A DNA stretch of 64,000 bases. Origin: an uncultured Acidobacteriota bacterium (GTDB lineage Bacteria; Acidobacteriota; Terriglobia; Bryobacterales; Bryobacteraceae). Location of the stretch: the NCBI GenBank assembly GCA_902826685.1, contig CADEFT010000024.1, positions 58,789-122,788 on the forward strand, given 5' to 3'. Made by a program: the position numbers and the translations under genes. The notes beneath the pieces were generated by a model that worked only from the letters and a program-made list of their open reading frames with translations, was not told the DNA's origin and searched no databases. Position 1 is the stretch's first letter; every line of letters starts with the position of its first letter. This document shows, in pieces, positions 35,538 to 43,508 of this stretch.

Positions 35538-36601
35538 TGGAATCCGCCGCCCCCGTCGTTGCCCGGGTGGAGCCCGCCTGGTATGAAGCTCCGATCGAAC
35601 GGGATCTGATGCCGGACTGGGTACTGCGCGCCGGAATCCGCCGGCTGATCCGCCAACGGCTCGGCGAGGAAACAATCGCCGATCCGGAACTGGCACAGGC
35701 TCACCGGATGCGCTACATCGAGCAATTGAAGGCGAGCCCCATCGCGATTCACGCCTCGGAAGCCAACCGGCAGCATTACGAGGTTCCGGCCGCTTTCTTC
35801 GAGCATGTGTTGGGCGTCCACGGGAAATATAGCTGCTGCTACTGGGCGCCTGGCGATACGCTCGATACGGCCGAGCGCCGCATGCTGGATCTCACCGCCG
35901 ATCGCGCTCAAATCGCCGGCGGCCATTCCATTCTCGACCTCGGCTGCGGTTGGGGTGCGTTCTCTCTCTACGCCGCGGCGCGATTTCCAGGCAGCCGCGT
36001 GTTGGGCGTGTCCAATTCCCGTTCCCAGCGCGAATTCATTCAAGGGCACGCGGCTCGCCGCGGTCTGAAGAATCTCGAAATCGTTACCTGCGACATCAAC
36101 CGGTTCGAGGCCCGGGAGCGTTTCGACCGGGTGGTTTCGGTGGAGATGTTCGAGCACGCGCGCAATTATAGGCGGCTGATGGGTAACGTCGCGTCGTGGA
36201 TGAATCCCGGTGGAATGCTATTCGTCCACATCTTCAGTCACCACCGCTTTGCCTATCCCTTCGAAGTTCGCGATTCCACCGACTGGATGGCCCAGCATTT
36301 TTTCACCGGCGGCCAAATGCCCAGCGATAGCCTGCTGCTTTATTTTCAGGAAGACTTGCATGTGCGCGGCCATTGGAACGTCAACGGCCGGCATTACACC
36401 AGGACCGCGGAAGCGTGGCTGGCGAACATGGACCGCCAGCGGCCCGAACTGTTGAGTTTGTTTTCCACGGTCTATGGGGCGGGCGAAGCGCTGAAATGGT
36501 TCGTGCGGTGGCGGCTGTTCTTCATGGCGTGCGCGGAACTATGGGGATACCGCTCCGGGAGCGAGTGGATCGTTTCGCACTACCTGTTTGAGAGAAAGTG
36601 A
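35537..36601 (+). CDS. CFAS / coclaurine N-methyltransferase-family SAM methyltransferase (CFAS subfamily 2)
   Basis: 354 residues from ATG 35537 (TGATG overlap). The SAM motif is SILDLGCGWGAFSLYAA (about 131-147). In contrast to the CFAS-like enzyme at 29366, the pocket is intact at Cys100 (KYSCCYW) and MFEHARNY. The C-terminal half (HIFSHHRFAYPFE, WMAQHFFTGGQMPSDSLLLY, HWNVNGRHYTRTAEAWL) is strikingly like plant coclaurine N-methyltransferases, which share the CFAS fold. Bacterial members of this branch occur in CFAS clusters; the acceptor could be a fatty acyl chain or an amine. It is the last gene of the rightward lipid operon; its stop abuts a tRNA gene on the other strand. Confidence 0.88.
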   Translation: MESAAPVVARVEPAWYEAPIERDLMPDWVLRAGIRRLIRQRLGEETIADPELAQAHRMRYIEQLKASPIAIHASEANRQHYEVPAAFFEHVLGVHGKYSCCYWAPGDTLDTAERRMLDLTADRAQIAGGHSILDLGCGWGAFSLYAAARFPGSRVLGVSNSRSQREFIQGHAARRGLKNLEIVTCDINRFEARERFDRVVSVEMFEHARNYRRLMGNVASWMNPGGMLFVHIFSHHRFAYPFEVRDSTDWMAQHFFTGGQMPSDSLLLYFQEDLHVRGHWNVNGRHYTRTAEAWLANMDRQRPELLSLFSTVYGAGEALKWFVRWRLFFMACAELWGYRSGSEWIVSHYLFERK

Positions 36602-36678
36602 TGGTGGGCGGTCGCGGGCTCGAACCGCGGACCCCCTGCTTGTAAGGCAGGTGCTCTAACCAACTGAGCTAACCGCCC
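36602..36678 (-). tRNA. tRNA-Val (anticodon TAC)
   Basis: A complete 77-base cloverleaf including encoded CCA (without it, 36605-36678). The acceptor stem is GGGCGGT/ACCGCCC, the D stem GCTC/GAGC, the anticodon stem CCTGC/GCAGG with loop CTTACAA (anticodon TAC), and the T arm CGCGG-TTCGAGC-CCGCG. A 3' terminus directly against the convergent methyltransferase stop leaves no spacer. Confidence 0.97.
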
Positions 36679-36719
36679 GGACCGGTCGTCACCAGCGTAG
36701 CACGGGCGATACTAAACAG

Positions 36720-37508
36720 ATGGATCTCGGTATCAAAGACAAACTGGCGCTGGTGACCGGCTCTTCGAAAGGAATCGGATTTTCGACGGCGGCGGTGCTG
36801 GCGGCCGAAGGAGCGCGCGTCGTCCTGAACGCCCGTGCCGAGCGTACGCTCGAACAGGCGCGGGCGCAAATTGTCGAAATGGCGCCCGGCGCCCGGGTCG
36901 AAACTTTCGCCGGAGACCTGTCCACCGCCGCCGGGGCCGATGCGCTGCTGGCGCGCTACCCGTCGGTGGACATTCTCATCAACAACCTCGGCATCTTCGA
37001 GCCCAAGCCGTTCGAGGAAATTCCGGATGACGACTGGCGGCGTTTCTTCGAAGTCAATGTCCTGAGCGGTGTGCGGCTGAGCCGCGCCTACGTTGGCGGG
37101 ATGAAGCGGCGCAACTGGGGCCGCATCGTTTTCATCAGCAGCGAAAGCGGTATCCAGATTCCGGTGGAGATGATTCATTACGGCATGACGAAGACGGCGC
37201 AGTTGGCGGTGTCGCGCGGATTGGCGGAATCGTGCGCCGGGACCGGAGTCACGGTGAATTCGGTGCTGCCGGGCCCCACCCGGTCGGCGGGCGTCGAGGA
37301 GTTCGTGGGCCAGATTAGCGGCGGCCGCCAGTTCGAGGAATTCGAGAAGGAATTTTTCGTGAAGGTCCGGCCGAGCTCGCTGTTGAAGCGGTTTCAGCAG
37401 CCGGAAGAGATCGCGCACGTGGTGGCTTTTCTTTGCAGTCCGCTCGCCTCCGGCATCACAGGGGCGGCGGTGCGGGCCGATGGGGGCGTCGTCCGCTCCT
37501 GCATCTAA
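36720..37508 (+). CDS. SDR-family oxidoreductase
   Basis: 262-residue classical short-chain dehydrogenase. The cofactor motif is TGSSKGIG (13-20), with NNLG at about 88-91. The active site is Ser140/Ser141, Tyr154 and Lys158 (FISSESG, HYGMTK). LPGPTRS and the late LCSPLASGITGAAVRADGG are typical of the 3-oxoacyl-ACP-reductase-like group. The substrate is not evident. It stands alone, divergent from the tRNA. Confidence 0.92.
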   Translation: MDLGIKDKLALVTGSSKGIGFSTAAVLAAEGARVVLNARAERTLEQARAQIVEMAPGARVETFAGDLSTAAGADALLARYPSVDILINNLGIFEPKPFEEIPDDDWRRFFEVNVLSGVRLSRAYVGGMKRRNWGRIVFISSESGIQIPVEMIHYGMTKTAQLAVSRGLAESCAGTGVTVNSVLPGPTRSAGVEEFVGQISGGRQFEEFEKEFFVKVRPSSLLKRFQQPEEIAHVVAFLCSPLASGITGAAVRADGGVVRSCI

Positions 37509-37552
37509 CTTTACGGAACCTTCTTCCCTGCTATAACGTAATTTGGTGCGAA

Positions 37553-38029
37553 ATGCCTTATTGCACACAGTGCGGAAAAATGATCGGCGGGCAGGATGCC
37601 TTCTGCGGTTCTTGCGGGGCGCGGCAGGGTGCGGGCGGCGGAGCGGCTCCCGCCTGGACGCTGCCCGACTTCGGCCACGGCATGCCACCGCAGCGTGCCG
37701 CTCTGCTGTGCTACATCCCGTGGATTGGCTGGATCGGATCGTTGATCGTGCTCGCTTCCTCGCGCTTCCACGCCGACAAGGTCACGCGGTTCCACGCGTT
37801 TCAAGGACTCTACCTCTTCGTGGCGTGGCTGCTGGTGGAACTCGCGCTCGAACCGATGTTCCGCCACGCGCATTTTCCGTTCCTTCCTTTCGGTTCGCTG
37901 GCCGGGACTTTGCAACTGGCTCTGATCGGCGCCTCCGTTTTCATGCTGATCAAGGTCGCGCACAACGAAATGTTCCGCCTGCCGTTTATCGGCGACCTGG
38001 CCGACAAGTCGGTGGCGGAACAGCGGTAA
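37553..38029 (+). CDS. Zinc-ribbon DUF4870-like membrane protein
   Basis: 158 residues. The zinc ribbon is Cys4, Cys7, Cys18 and Cys21 (MPYCTQCGK ... FCGSCGARQ). Three hydrophobic helices follow (LLCYIPWIGWIGSLIVLA, GLYLFVAWLLVELALEP, LQLALIGASVFMLIKVAHN), with VTRFHAFQGLYLFV matching DUF4870/Tic20-like proteins. Start is the ATG at 37553; the frame is open further up without conserved sequence. Function unknown; such proteins are common single genes. Confidence 0.8.
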   Translation: MPYCTQCGKMIGGQDAFCGSCGARQGAGGGAAPAWTLPDFGHGMPPQRAALLCYIPWIGWIGSLIVLASSRFHADKVTRFHAFQGLYLFVAWLLVELALEPMFRHAHFPFLPFGSLAGTLQLALIGASVFMLIKVAHNEMFRLPFIGDLADKSVAEQR

Positions 38030-38047
38030 CACCCGGCCGGCCGCGCT

Positions 38048-38081
38048 AGAATAAATATTCACGGGATTGAATAATTATCCA
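38048..38081 (+). promoter_or_regulatory. Tandem ARG-box-like operators before argC
   Basis: Two AT-rich 14-bp near-palindromes match the TGAAT-W4-ATTCA core bound by ArgR/AhrC. They are AGAATAAATATTCA (38048-38061) and TGAATAATTATCCA (38068-38081), each with one mismatch. Their centres are 20 bp apart, close to the 21 bp of paired ARG boxes in E. coli. The second touches the argC ATG; the first includes TAGAAT (38047-38052), a possible -10 box. The AT-rich patch stands out in GC-rich surroundings. Confidence 0.7.
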
Positions 38082-39089
38082 ATGACGATTCGGGTTGGCA
38101 TTGTCGGATTCCGCGGCTACAGCGGAATGGAGTTGCAGCGTCTGCTGAAGGGACACGGCCGGGTGGAGCCGGTGCTGATGGAACATCGCGCCGATTCGGC
38201 GGATCGCGCCCTGCCGCGCGGCCACAAGGGTCCGGCGCGCATCGCCTGTACGGCGGAGGGTGCGAAAGCGGCGGGACTCGATGCGGCGTTCCTGGCGACG
38301 CCACCGGAAGTTTCGATGGAGATCACACCCTGGCTGCTCGAAGCGGGGATCCGGGTGGTGGACCTGAGCGGCGCCTTCCGTTTGCGGACGGTGGAGAATT
38401 ACAAGCGCTGGTATAAGGAAGAGCACACGCAGGCGGCGCTGCTTGAGGAGGCCGCCTACGGCCTGCCGGAATTTTACCGGGAGAAAGCGAAGACGGCGCG
38501 CCTGGTGTCCAATCCCGGCTGCTACCCGACGGCCGCCAACCTGGCGTTGCGGCCGCTGCTCGAATCGGGCATTGTGGATCGCGAGGCCGGTGTCATTTGC
38601 GACGCCAAGTCCGGCGTCAGCGGCGCGGGCCGCAAGCCAAGCCTCAAGACCAGCTTTTGCGAAGTGACGGAGAACTTCTCGGCTTATTCGATTCTGGATC
38701 ACCGTCACGTGGCCGAAGTGCTGCAGAATTCCGGGCTGGAAGAGAGGGAATTCAGTTTCACGGCGCAGTTGCTGCCGCTTGACCGCGGGATCCACGAAAC
38801 CATCTATTTCCGTACTACCGGCGCCCAGAAGGCCGAGGATATCGTGGCCATCTATGAACGCCAGTATAAGGATGAGCCGTTCGTGCGAATTTACGAACCG
38901 GGACAGGTGCCCGATCTGCGTGCCGTGCAGTTCACCAATTTCTGCGATATCGGGGTGAAGTGCGACGCCGCTACGGGCCGCGCGGTGGTGGTGGCCGCCA
39001 TCGACAACCTGGGCAAGGGCGCGGCGGGACAGGCGATTCAGAACTTGAACCTGCAGTTTGGCTTCGCCGAGACCGAGGGGTTGCTTTGA
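38082..39089 (+). CDS. argC: N-acetyl-gamma-glutamyl-phosphate reductase
   Basis: Third step of arginine biosynthesis: NADPH reduction of N-acetylglutamyl phosphate. 335 residues, normal length. Rossmann start VGIVGFRGYSGMELQRLL; catalytic Cys147 in SNPGCYPTA; further GVSGAGRKPSLKTSFCE and HRHVAEVLQ. ATG 38082 is preferred over the TTG at 38067 because the family starts directly at the strand. The stop overlaps the argB start. Likely repressed by ArgR through the two boxes upstream. Confidence 0.97.
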   Translation: MTIRVGIVGFRGYSGMELQRLLKGHGRVEPVLMEHRADSADRALPRGHKGPARIACTAEGAKAAGLDAAFLATPPEVSMEITPWLLEAGIRVVDLSGAFRLRTVENYKRWYKEEHTQAALLEEAAYGLPEFYREKAKTARLVSNPGCYPTAANLALRPLLESGIVDREAGVICDAKSGVSGAGRKPSLKTSFCEVTENFSAYSILDHRHVAEVLQNSGLEEREFSFTAQLLPLDRGIHETIYFRTTGAQKAEDIVAIYERQYKDEPFVRIYEPGQVPDLRAVQFTNFCDIGVKCDAATGRAVVVAAIDNLGKGAAGQAIQNLNLQFGFAETEGLL

Positions 39090-39856
39090 GAATCCTGGTC
39101 AAACTGGGCGGCAGCCTTCTCGATACGCCAAGCGAGCGGCAGCGGCTGGCGGGGGACCTGGCGGCATTACCCGCGCGCGTGCAGACGGTGATCGTACATG
39201 GCGGCGGCAAGCAGATGACGCGCTTTCTCGCCGAACGCGGCGTGGAGAGCAAGTTCGTCGATGGGCTGCGCGTGACCACTCCGGAGGTGGTGGATGCCAT
39301 CTTGAAGGTATTCGCTGGTTCGGTGAATCATGAACTGGTGGCGTCCCTGGTGGCGGCCGGTGCCAGGGCGGTGGGGCTTTCGGGTATCGACGCGATGATC
39401 GCCGAAGCCGAGCAACTGCGCGAGGACCTGGGCGCGGTGGGGCGAATTGTCCGCGGCGATGGGGCTCTGCTTGAGCTGCTCACGTCGAACGGGTACCTGC
39501 CGGTGGTGGCTTGTGTGGCCGGCGACCGTCAGGGGCGGTTTTTCAATGTCAATGCCGATCAGATGGCCGTTGCGTGCGCGGCGGGGTTCCACGCCGACAA
39601 GCTTTTCTTCCTGACCGATGTGGAAGGGGTGAAGCAGGACGGTCGAATCCTGCCGGTGCTCACGCCGGCCGCGTGCCAGCAGTTGATCGATGCGGGTGTC
39701 GCCACCGGCGGCATGCAAGCCAAACTCAATGCCGCCTGCGATGGGCTGGCGCGAGGAGTGGGCGAAGTGGTGATCGTGCCGGGCGGGCGTCCGGGTGTGG
39801 TGAATTCTTTGTTGGCGGGCGAACACATTGGCACGCGTTTGGCTGTTCATACTTAA
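39086..39856 (+). CDS. argB: Acetylglutamate kinase
   Basis: Second step of arginine biosynthesis: phosphorylates N-acetylglutamate. 256 residues from TTG 39086, overlapping the argC stop as TTGA. Glycine-rich ATP and substrate motifs are at the N-terminus (ILVKLGGSLLD, VIVHGGGKQMTRFL). Further family segments are FVDGLRVTTPEVVDAIL, FFNVNADQMAVACAAG, LFFLTDVEGV and ATGGMQAKLNAACDG. It lacks the long N-terminal helix of the arginine-inhibited hexameric forms, so feedback inhibition may be weak or absent. No other arg genes are in the window. Confidence 0.96.
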   Translation: MRILVKLGGSLLDTPSERQRLAGDLAALPARVQTVIVHGGGKQMTRFLAERGVESKFVDGLRVTTPEVVDAILKVFAGSVNHELVASLVAAGARAVGLSGIDAMIAEAEQLREDLGAVGRIVRGDGALLELLTSNGYLPVVACVAGDRQGRFFNVNADQMAVACAAGFHADKLFFLTDVEGVKQDGRILPVLTPAACQQLIDAGVATGGMQAKLNAACDGLARGVGEVVIVPGGRPGVVNSLLAGEHIGTRLAVHT

Positions 39857-40443
39857 AATCGGACAGAATTGTTTCAAAATTACACACGACTTTCCTGCAG
39901 AGGGGAAGATGGGTAGGAAATCCGGATCGGAACGTTTCGATTCGGCCCTTGAGGGGCGGACGCGAAAGCCGGAATTTTCCGAAACCGCCGGCGGCGCCGG
40001 TCCGGCGTGCCAAGGCTTCTCCGGATTCACCTGTTTTGCAAGGGCTTAAAGCAAAGCGATGAGGTCGGTTGCGGTCCTGTTTTGCCCGTGTAAGCGGCGA
40101 GATCCGGTCGCCGGTGGGCGTCTTTGGATCCCCGCAAGTGAGGGAACCGCTCCCCGCCATCTCGGTTATCCATCTCCCCACTCCGCGTAATTTTTGCATG
40201 CCCGCTAAAAATGCCAGTAATTTATTCCTCCGCTCTAAGATTAGTATGAGAGAATCTCTCTCATACTTGCACTATAAAAGAGTGCGGATGCCTCACCTGA
40301 CCAGGAGGTGAACTGCTCTCCGAGAAGACTGGTGATGCCCGGCAATGGAGCCGCGGCGCGATGGCGTACCAGAATTCCGGAGTGCGGCGATGGTCTGGTT
40401 TCGAACGAGGCGCCCGCGCTTTCTGAGAGGGAGAAAAGTAACA
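39857..40443 (+). promoter_or_regulatory. Long intergenic region: palindromic operator, promoter and structured leader of the molybdopterin-domain gene
   Basis: 587 bases without a convincing gene. At 40243-40267 there is a perfect inverted repeat with 11-bp arms (AGTATGAGAGA and its complement TCTCTCATACT) around ATC. Immediately downstream TATAAA (40273-40278) is a good -10, itself flanked by GCACT (40269-40273) and AGTGC (40281-40285). A transcript from about 40285 would carry a 160-base leader. It holds a stable hairpin TCACCT (40293-40298)/AGGTGA (40306-40311), then more GC-rich sequence, then the gene's own ribosome site in GAGAGGGAGAAAAG. The part before 40240 holds a 16-bp imperfect palindrome (39926-39941) and nothing else recognisable. 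Confidence 0.5.
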
Positions 40444-41415
40444 ATGAAAGCGCTTACCGTAGATGTGAAAGCATCGACCGGCCGTATTTTGTGCTGCACC
40501 ATCTTTCGTCAGGGGGGGAAGAAACTCCTGTCGAAGGGCCATGTGTTGAGCGAAGACGATGTCCGGCTGCTGGAAAACGAAGGCATGCAGGAAGTGTGGG
40601 TAACCGAACTCGAAGACGGAGAGATCAGCGAAGACGACGCGGTAATGCAGGTCTCCCGGGAGATGGGTTGTGGCTGCCTCGAAATCCGGTTGGCGGCGGG
40701 TGGCCGGGCGAACCTGGTGGCCACTGAAGATTGCTGCCTGCTGGTGGACGATGAGTTGTTGAAACAGATCAATTGCACTTCAAGTGTGGTGATCAGCACC
40801 TTGCTTAACTTCAGCCACGCCAAGGCCGGCCAGCGGATCGCCACGGTCAAAAGCGCTCCGTTCGCCATTGCCCAGTCGCAGTTGGAAGCGGTGATCTCGA
40901 TTCTCAGGGAGCGCGGCCCGATCATGCAGGCGCGACCGATCCGGCAGCCGAACCTGGCCATCCTTTACACCGATCCGATGAGCGGTTCGCGCGCCCAGCA
41001 ATTGTTTGAAAGCATCATGCGTCAGCGTCTGGAACGTTTCGGCATCATTCCCTCGTTCGTGTTGACTTCGGTGGAAGAGGAAAACAGCGTCGTGCGATGC
41101 CTGCAGCACCTGTTGCGGGCCAAGCCGACCGGTGTACTGATCGCATCCACGACGGCTCCAGCCGGTCCAGAAGATGTAGTAGGCCGGGCCATGGCGAAGA
41201 TCGGGTGCCATCTGGAGCGGTTCCTGGCCCCGGTGGAGCCTGGGAATCTGTTTCTGCTAGGATATAAGGACGACGTACCGGTAGTATCCGCTCCGGGATG
41301 TTATCGTTCGGCGAAACCGAACGTGGTAGATATGGTACTTCCTCCGATTCTGGCTCGATATCGCGTATCTGGGTGGGAGATCGCGTGCCTGGGCCACGGA
41401 GGCCTTTTGGCATAA
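40444..41415 (+). CDS. Molybdopterin-binding-domain protein
   Basis: 323 residues from ATG 40444. The C-terminal half (about 170-320) has the MoaB/MogA/MoeA fold pattern: NLAILYTDPMSGSRAQQLFE in place of the usual GDE, GVLIASTTAPAGPEDVVGRA like the SGG-to-D stretch, and DDVPVVSAPGCYRSAKPNVV with the family's GC...DMVLPPIL ending. The N-terminal half is not recognised, apart from EDDVRLLENEGMQEVWVTEL, usual for this group. It may bind molybdopterin or a related nucleotide rather than make it. It is a single-gene unit with a long leader and a strong terminator. Confidence 0.8.
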   Translation: MKALTVDVKASTGRILCCTIFRQGGKKLLSKGHVLSEDDVRLLENEGMQEVWVTELEDGEISEDDAVMQVSREMGCGCLEIRLAAGGRANLVATEDCCLLVDDELLKQINCTSSVVISTLLNFSHAKAGQRIATVKSAPFAIAQSQLEAVISILRERGPIMQARPIRQPNLAILYTDPMSGSRAQQLFESIMRQRLERFGIIPSFVLTSVEEENSVVRCLQHLLRAKPTGVLIASTTAPAGPEDVVGRAMAKIGCHLERFLAPVEPGNLFLLGYKDDVPVVSAPGCYRSAKPNVVDMVLPPILARYRVSGWEIACLGHGGLLA

Positions 41416-41431
41416 TTGTTCTCCTCCACTA

Positions 41432-41504
41432 CCACAAGCCGTTACCTCCGAGCGGCTTGTGGGTGCTCCTCAGCCGGGCGCCCGACCAGCGCCCGGCTTT
41501 TTTT
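41432..41504 (+). terminator. Tandem hairpins with rho-independent terminator
   Basis: The first hairpin pairs CCACAAGCCG (41432-41441) with CGGCTTGTGG (41453-41462). The second pairs AGCCGGGCGC (41472-41481) with GCGCCCGGCT (41489-41498) and runs into seven T (41498-41504), a textbook intrinsic terminator. It ends the molybdopterin-domain gene's transcript and isolates the following enolase operon. Confidence 0.9.
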
Positions 41505-41547
41505 GAAGCGCCCCAAGCCGCCTGATCGCTTATACTGAACCTTCGCT

Positions 41548-42792
41548 ATGCGAATCCGTTCCGTCCAGGCCTTCCTGCTTTCGTACCCCATACCGAATCC
41601 CGCCAAGCTCCGGTACTATGGCGGGGAGCGGATCATCCTCAAGCGGGATGCGATGCTCATCCGTGTCGATAGCGATCTGGGCCTGATCGGCTACGCCCCC
41701 GGGGCGGCCAGCGAAATCTGGAAACAAAGGATCGAGAAGGAAATCGCCCCGTTTCTGCGCGATCGTCCGCTGGTGGAGCCGGATGCGCTGCGGGTGCAGT
41801 TTCTCGAACGCACCGGAGCCGGTGCGGAACTGGCCAAGATCTACTGCGCCGTGGAAGTGGCGCTCTACGATCTGCTGGGCAAGCATCTGGGCGCGCCGGT
41901 ATCGGAACTGCTGGGCGGCCGCGTGCGCGACCGCATCCTTCTCTATGGCAGTGCCGGAATGTATATGGCCCCCGAGGGCTATGCCGCCGAAGCGGCGCTG
42001 GCCAAACAGATGGGCTTTCGCGCCTACAAGATGAGGCCGGGCGCCGGGCCGGATGCCGACGTGGAGACCGTGAGCCGAATGCGCGCCGCTACCGGCATCG
42101 GGTTCGAACTGATGGTGGACGCGCACACCTGGTGGCGCATGGGCGATAAAAGCTATGCGCCGGAAACCGTCGCGCAGGTGGCGCGCGGCATGGCCGAATC
42201 CGACATCACGTGGCTTGAAGAGCCTCTGCCGCCCGCCGATCACCAGGCGTACCGCGATCTCCATGCCCTCGACATCGTTCCGCTCGCCGGTGGCGAGCAT
42301 GAGCAGAACGAAGACGGCTTCCTCGACCTGTTGAACGGCCCATGTGTCGATTACGTGCAGACCGACGTGGTTTGCCAGGGTGGCTTCGCGATGGGGCGCC
42401 GGTTGTTCACGGCCATCGCCCATGAAGGACTGAAGTTCGCGTTTCATAGCTGGGGCACGGCACTCGAAGTTTTGGCGGCCGCGCATTTAGGCGTCTGCTG
42501 GCCGGAGACGGTGGTGGAATGGCTCGAATATCCCTGCTACTCGACCGAAGGCCATGAGTTCATGTACCCATGGCCGCTCGCCGCGGAGATTCTGAAGGAA
42601 CCGCTGCGGATCGAAGCGGGCGCCCTGGTGGTTCCGCAAAGCCCGGGGCTCGGCGTCGAGGTCGACGAGTCCGTCATCGAGCGCTATCCCTGGATTCCCG
42701 GGCCGTGGTCCCTCTTCACGCTCGATTCCCCGCGCGAGACGTTCGCCGTGGTGGCCGATCACTCCATCCGCTGGTCCGGCTCGGCGCCATGA
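41548..42792 (+). CDS. Enolase-superfamily enzyme (mandelate racemase/muconate lactonizing type)
   Basis: 414 residues. The metal ligands are Asp191 (LMVDAHTWW), Glu224 (WLEEPLPP) and Glu250 (AGGEHEQ). The strand-2 base motif is Lys161-x-Arg163 (YKMRPG), with His300 (AFHSWG) on the other face, so it resembles acid-sugar dehydratases or epimerases of the MR subgroup. The N-terminal capping domain is complete. Probably cytoplasmic. It starts an operon with polysaccharide deacetylase, ACP and ketosynthase genes; the actual sugar-acid or other substrate is unknown. Confidence 0.92.
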   Translation: MRIRSVQAFLLSYPIPNPAKLRYYGGERIILKRDAMLIRVDSDLGLIGYAPGAASEIWKQRIEKEIAPFLRDRPLVEPDALRVQFLERTGAGAELAKIYCAVEVALYDLLGKHLGAPVSELLGGRVRDRILLYGSAGMYMAPEGYAAEAALAKQMGFRAYKMRPGAGPDADVETVSRMRAATGIGFELMVDAHTWWRMGDKSYAPETVAQVARGMAESDITWLEEPLPPADHQAYRDLHALDIVPLAGGEHEQNEDGFLDLLNGPCVDYVQTDVVCQGGFAMGRRLFTAIAHEGLKFAFHSWGTALEVLAAAHLGVCWPETVVEWLEYPCYSTEGHEFMYPWPLAAEILKEPLRIEAGALVVPQSPGLGVEVDESVIERYPWIPGPWSLFTLDSPRETFAVVADHSIRWSGSAP

Positions 42793-43508
42793 TGGCGGAG
42801 GCCGCGGTGCTGGGCGCCGCCGGCTCCGCAATGGGTCTGATGGCGTGGGGGGTGCGGGGCCGCTCGGCGCAGTTGTTCGCGCCCTCCCGGTGGCGCGGCC
42901 CGTCCGATCGTAAACGGATCGCCATCACCTTCGACGACGGCCCCAGCGAATCGACTCCGGCGTTGCTTGAAATCCTGGCCAAACAAAACGCCCGGTGCAC
43001 GTTTTTTCAGTGCGGGGCAAACGCCCAGCGTCTGCCGGCCGTCTCGCGCGAGGTGCTGAGCGCGGGCCATGAGATCGGGAACCATTCCTTCACGCACGCT
43101 CCCCTGTATTGGCGCGCGCCTCAATTCGTCGCCGATGAATTGTTCCTGGCGCAGGAGGCGATTCGGGCGGCGGCGGGCGTGACTCCGGCGTGGTTTCGGG
43201 CTCCCTTTGGATGCCGTTGGTTCGGGTTGCGCGAGGCGCAGCGGCGGCTGAGCCTCACTGGCGTCATGTGGAGCGCGATCGGGCTCGACTGGAAGCTCGA
43301 CGCGCCGGCCGTGGTCGAGCGGCTGCGGCGCGGGGCGCGCAACGGCGCCATCTTCTGTCTGCACGACGGCCGGCAATTGACCGTAAAGCCCGACGTCGGC
43401 GCGACCGTTGAAGCCGTGGGGCGATTGCTCCCTTTACTCCGCCAGCAAGGCTATGAGATGGTGACAGTGAGCGAACTGCTATGCAGCCAGACATCGTCAC
43501 CCGCGTGA
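42789..43508 (+). CDS. NodB-type polysaccharide deacetylase
   Basis: 239 residues from ATG 42789, overlapping the preceding stop as ATGA (a second ATG lies at 42792). The N-terminus has a hydrophobic stretch (AAVLGAAGSAMGLMAWGV), probably a membrane anchor. NodB motifs: TFDDGP with Asp49/Asp50, His99 and His103 (GNHSFTH), RAPFG, and a C-terminal LHDG. Such enzymes remove N- or O-acetyl groups from glycans. The last 28 bases overlap the ACP gene. Confidence 0.9.
   Translation: MMAEAAVLGAAGSAMGLMAWGVRGRSAQLFAPSRWRGPSDRKRIAITFDDGPSESTPALLEILAKQNARCTFFQCGANAQRLPAVSREVLSAGHEIGNHSFTHAPLYWRAPQFVADELFLAQEAIRAAAGVTPAWFRAPFGCRWFGLREAQRRLSLTGVMWSAIGLDWKLDAPAVVERLRRGARNGAIFCLHDGRQLTVKPDVGATVEAVGRLLPLLRQQGYEMVTVSELLCSQTSSPA

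Noticed and set aside
40285..40443. Known molybdenum-cofactor riboswitch
   Set aside because: The leader is long and structured and the gene fits, but I could not align the conserved core of the Rfam model by eye, so no riboswitch is called.
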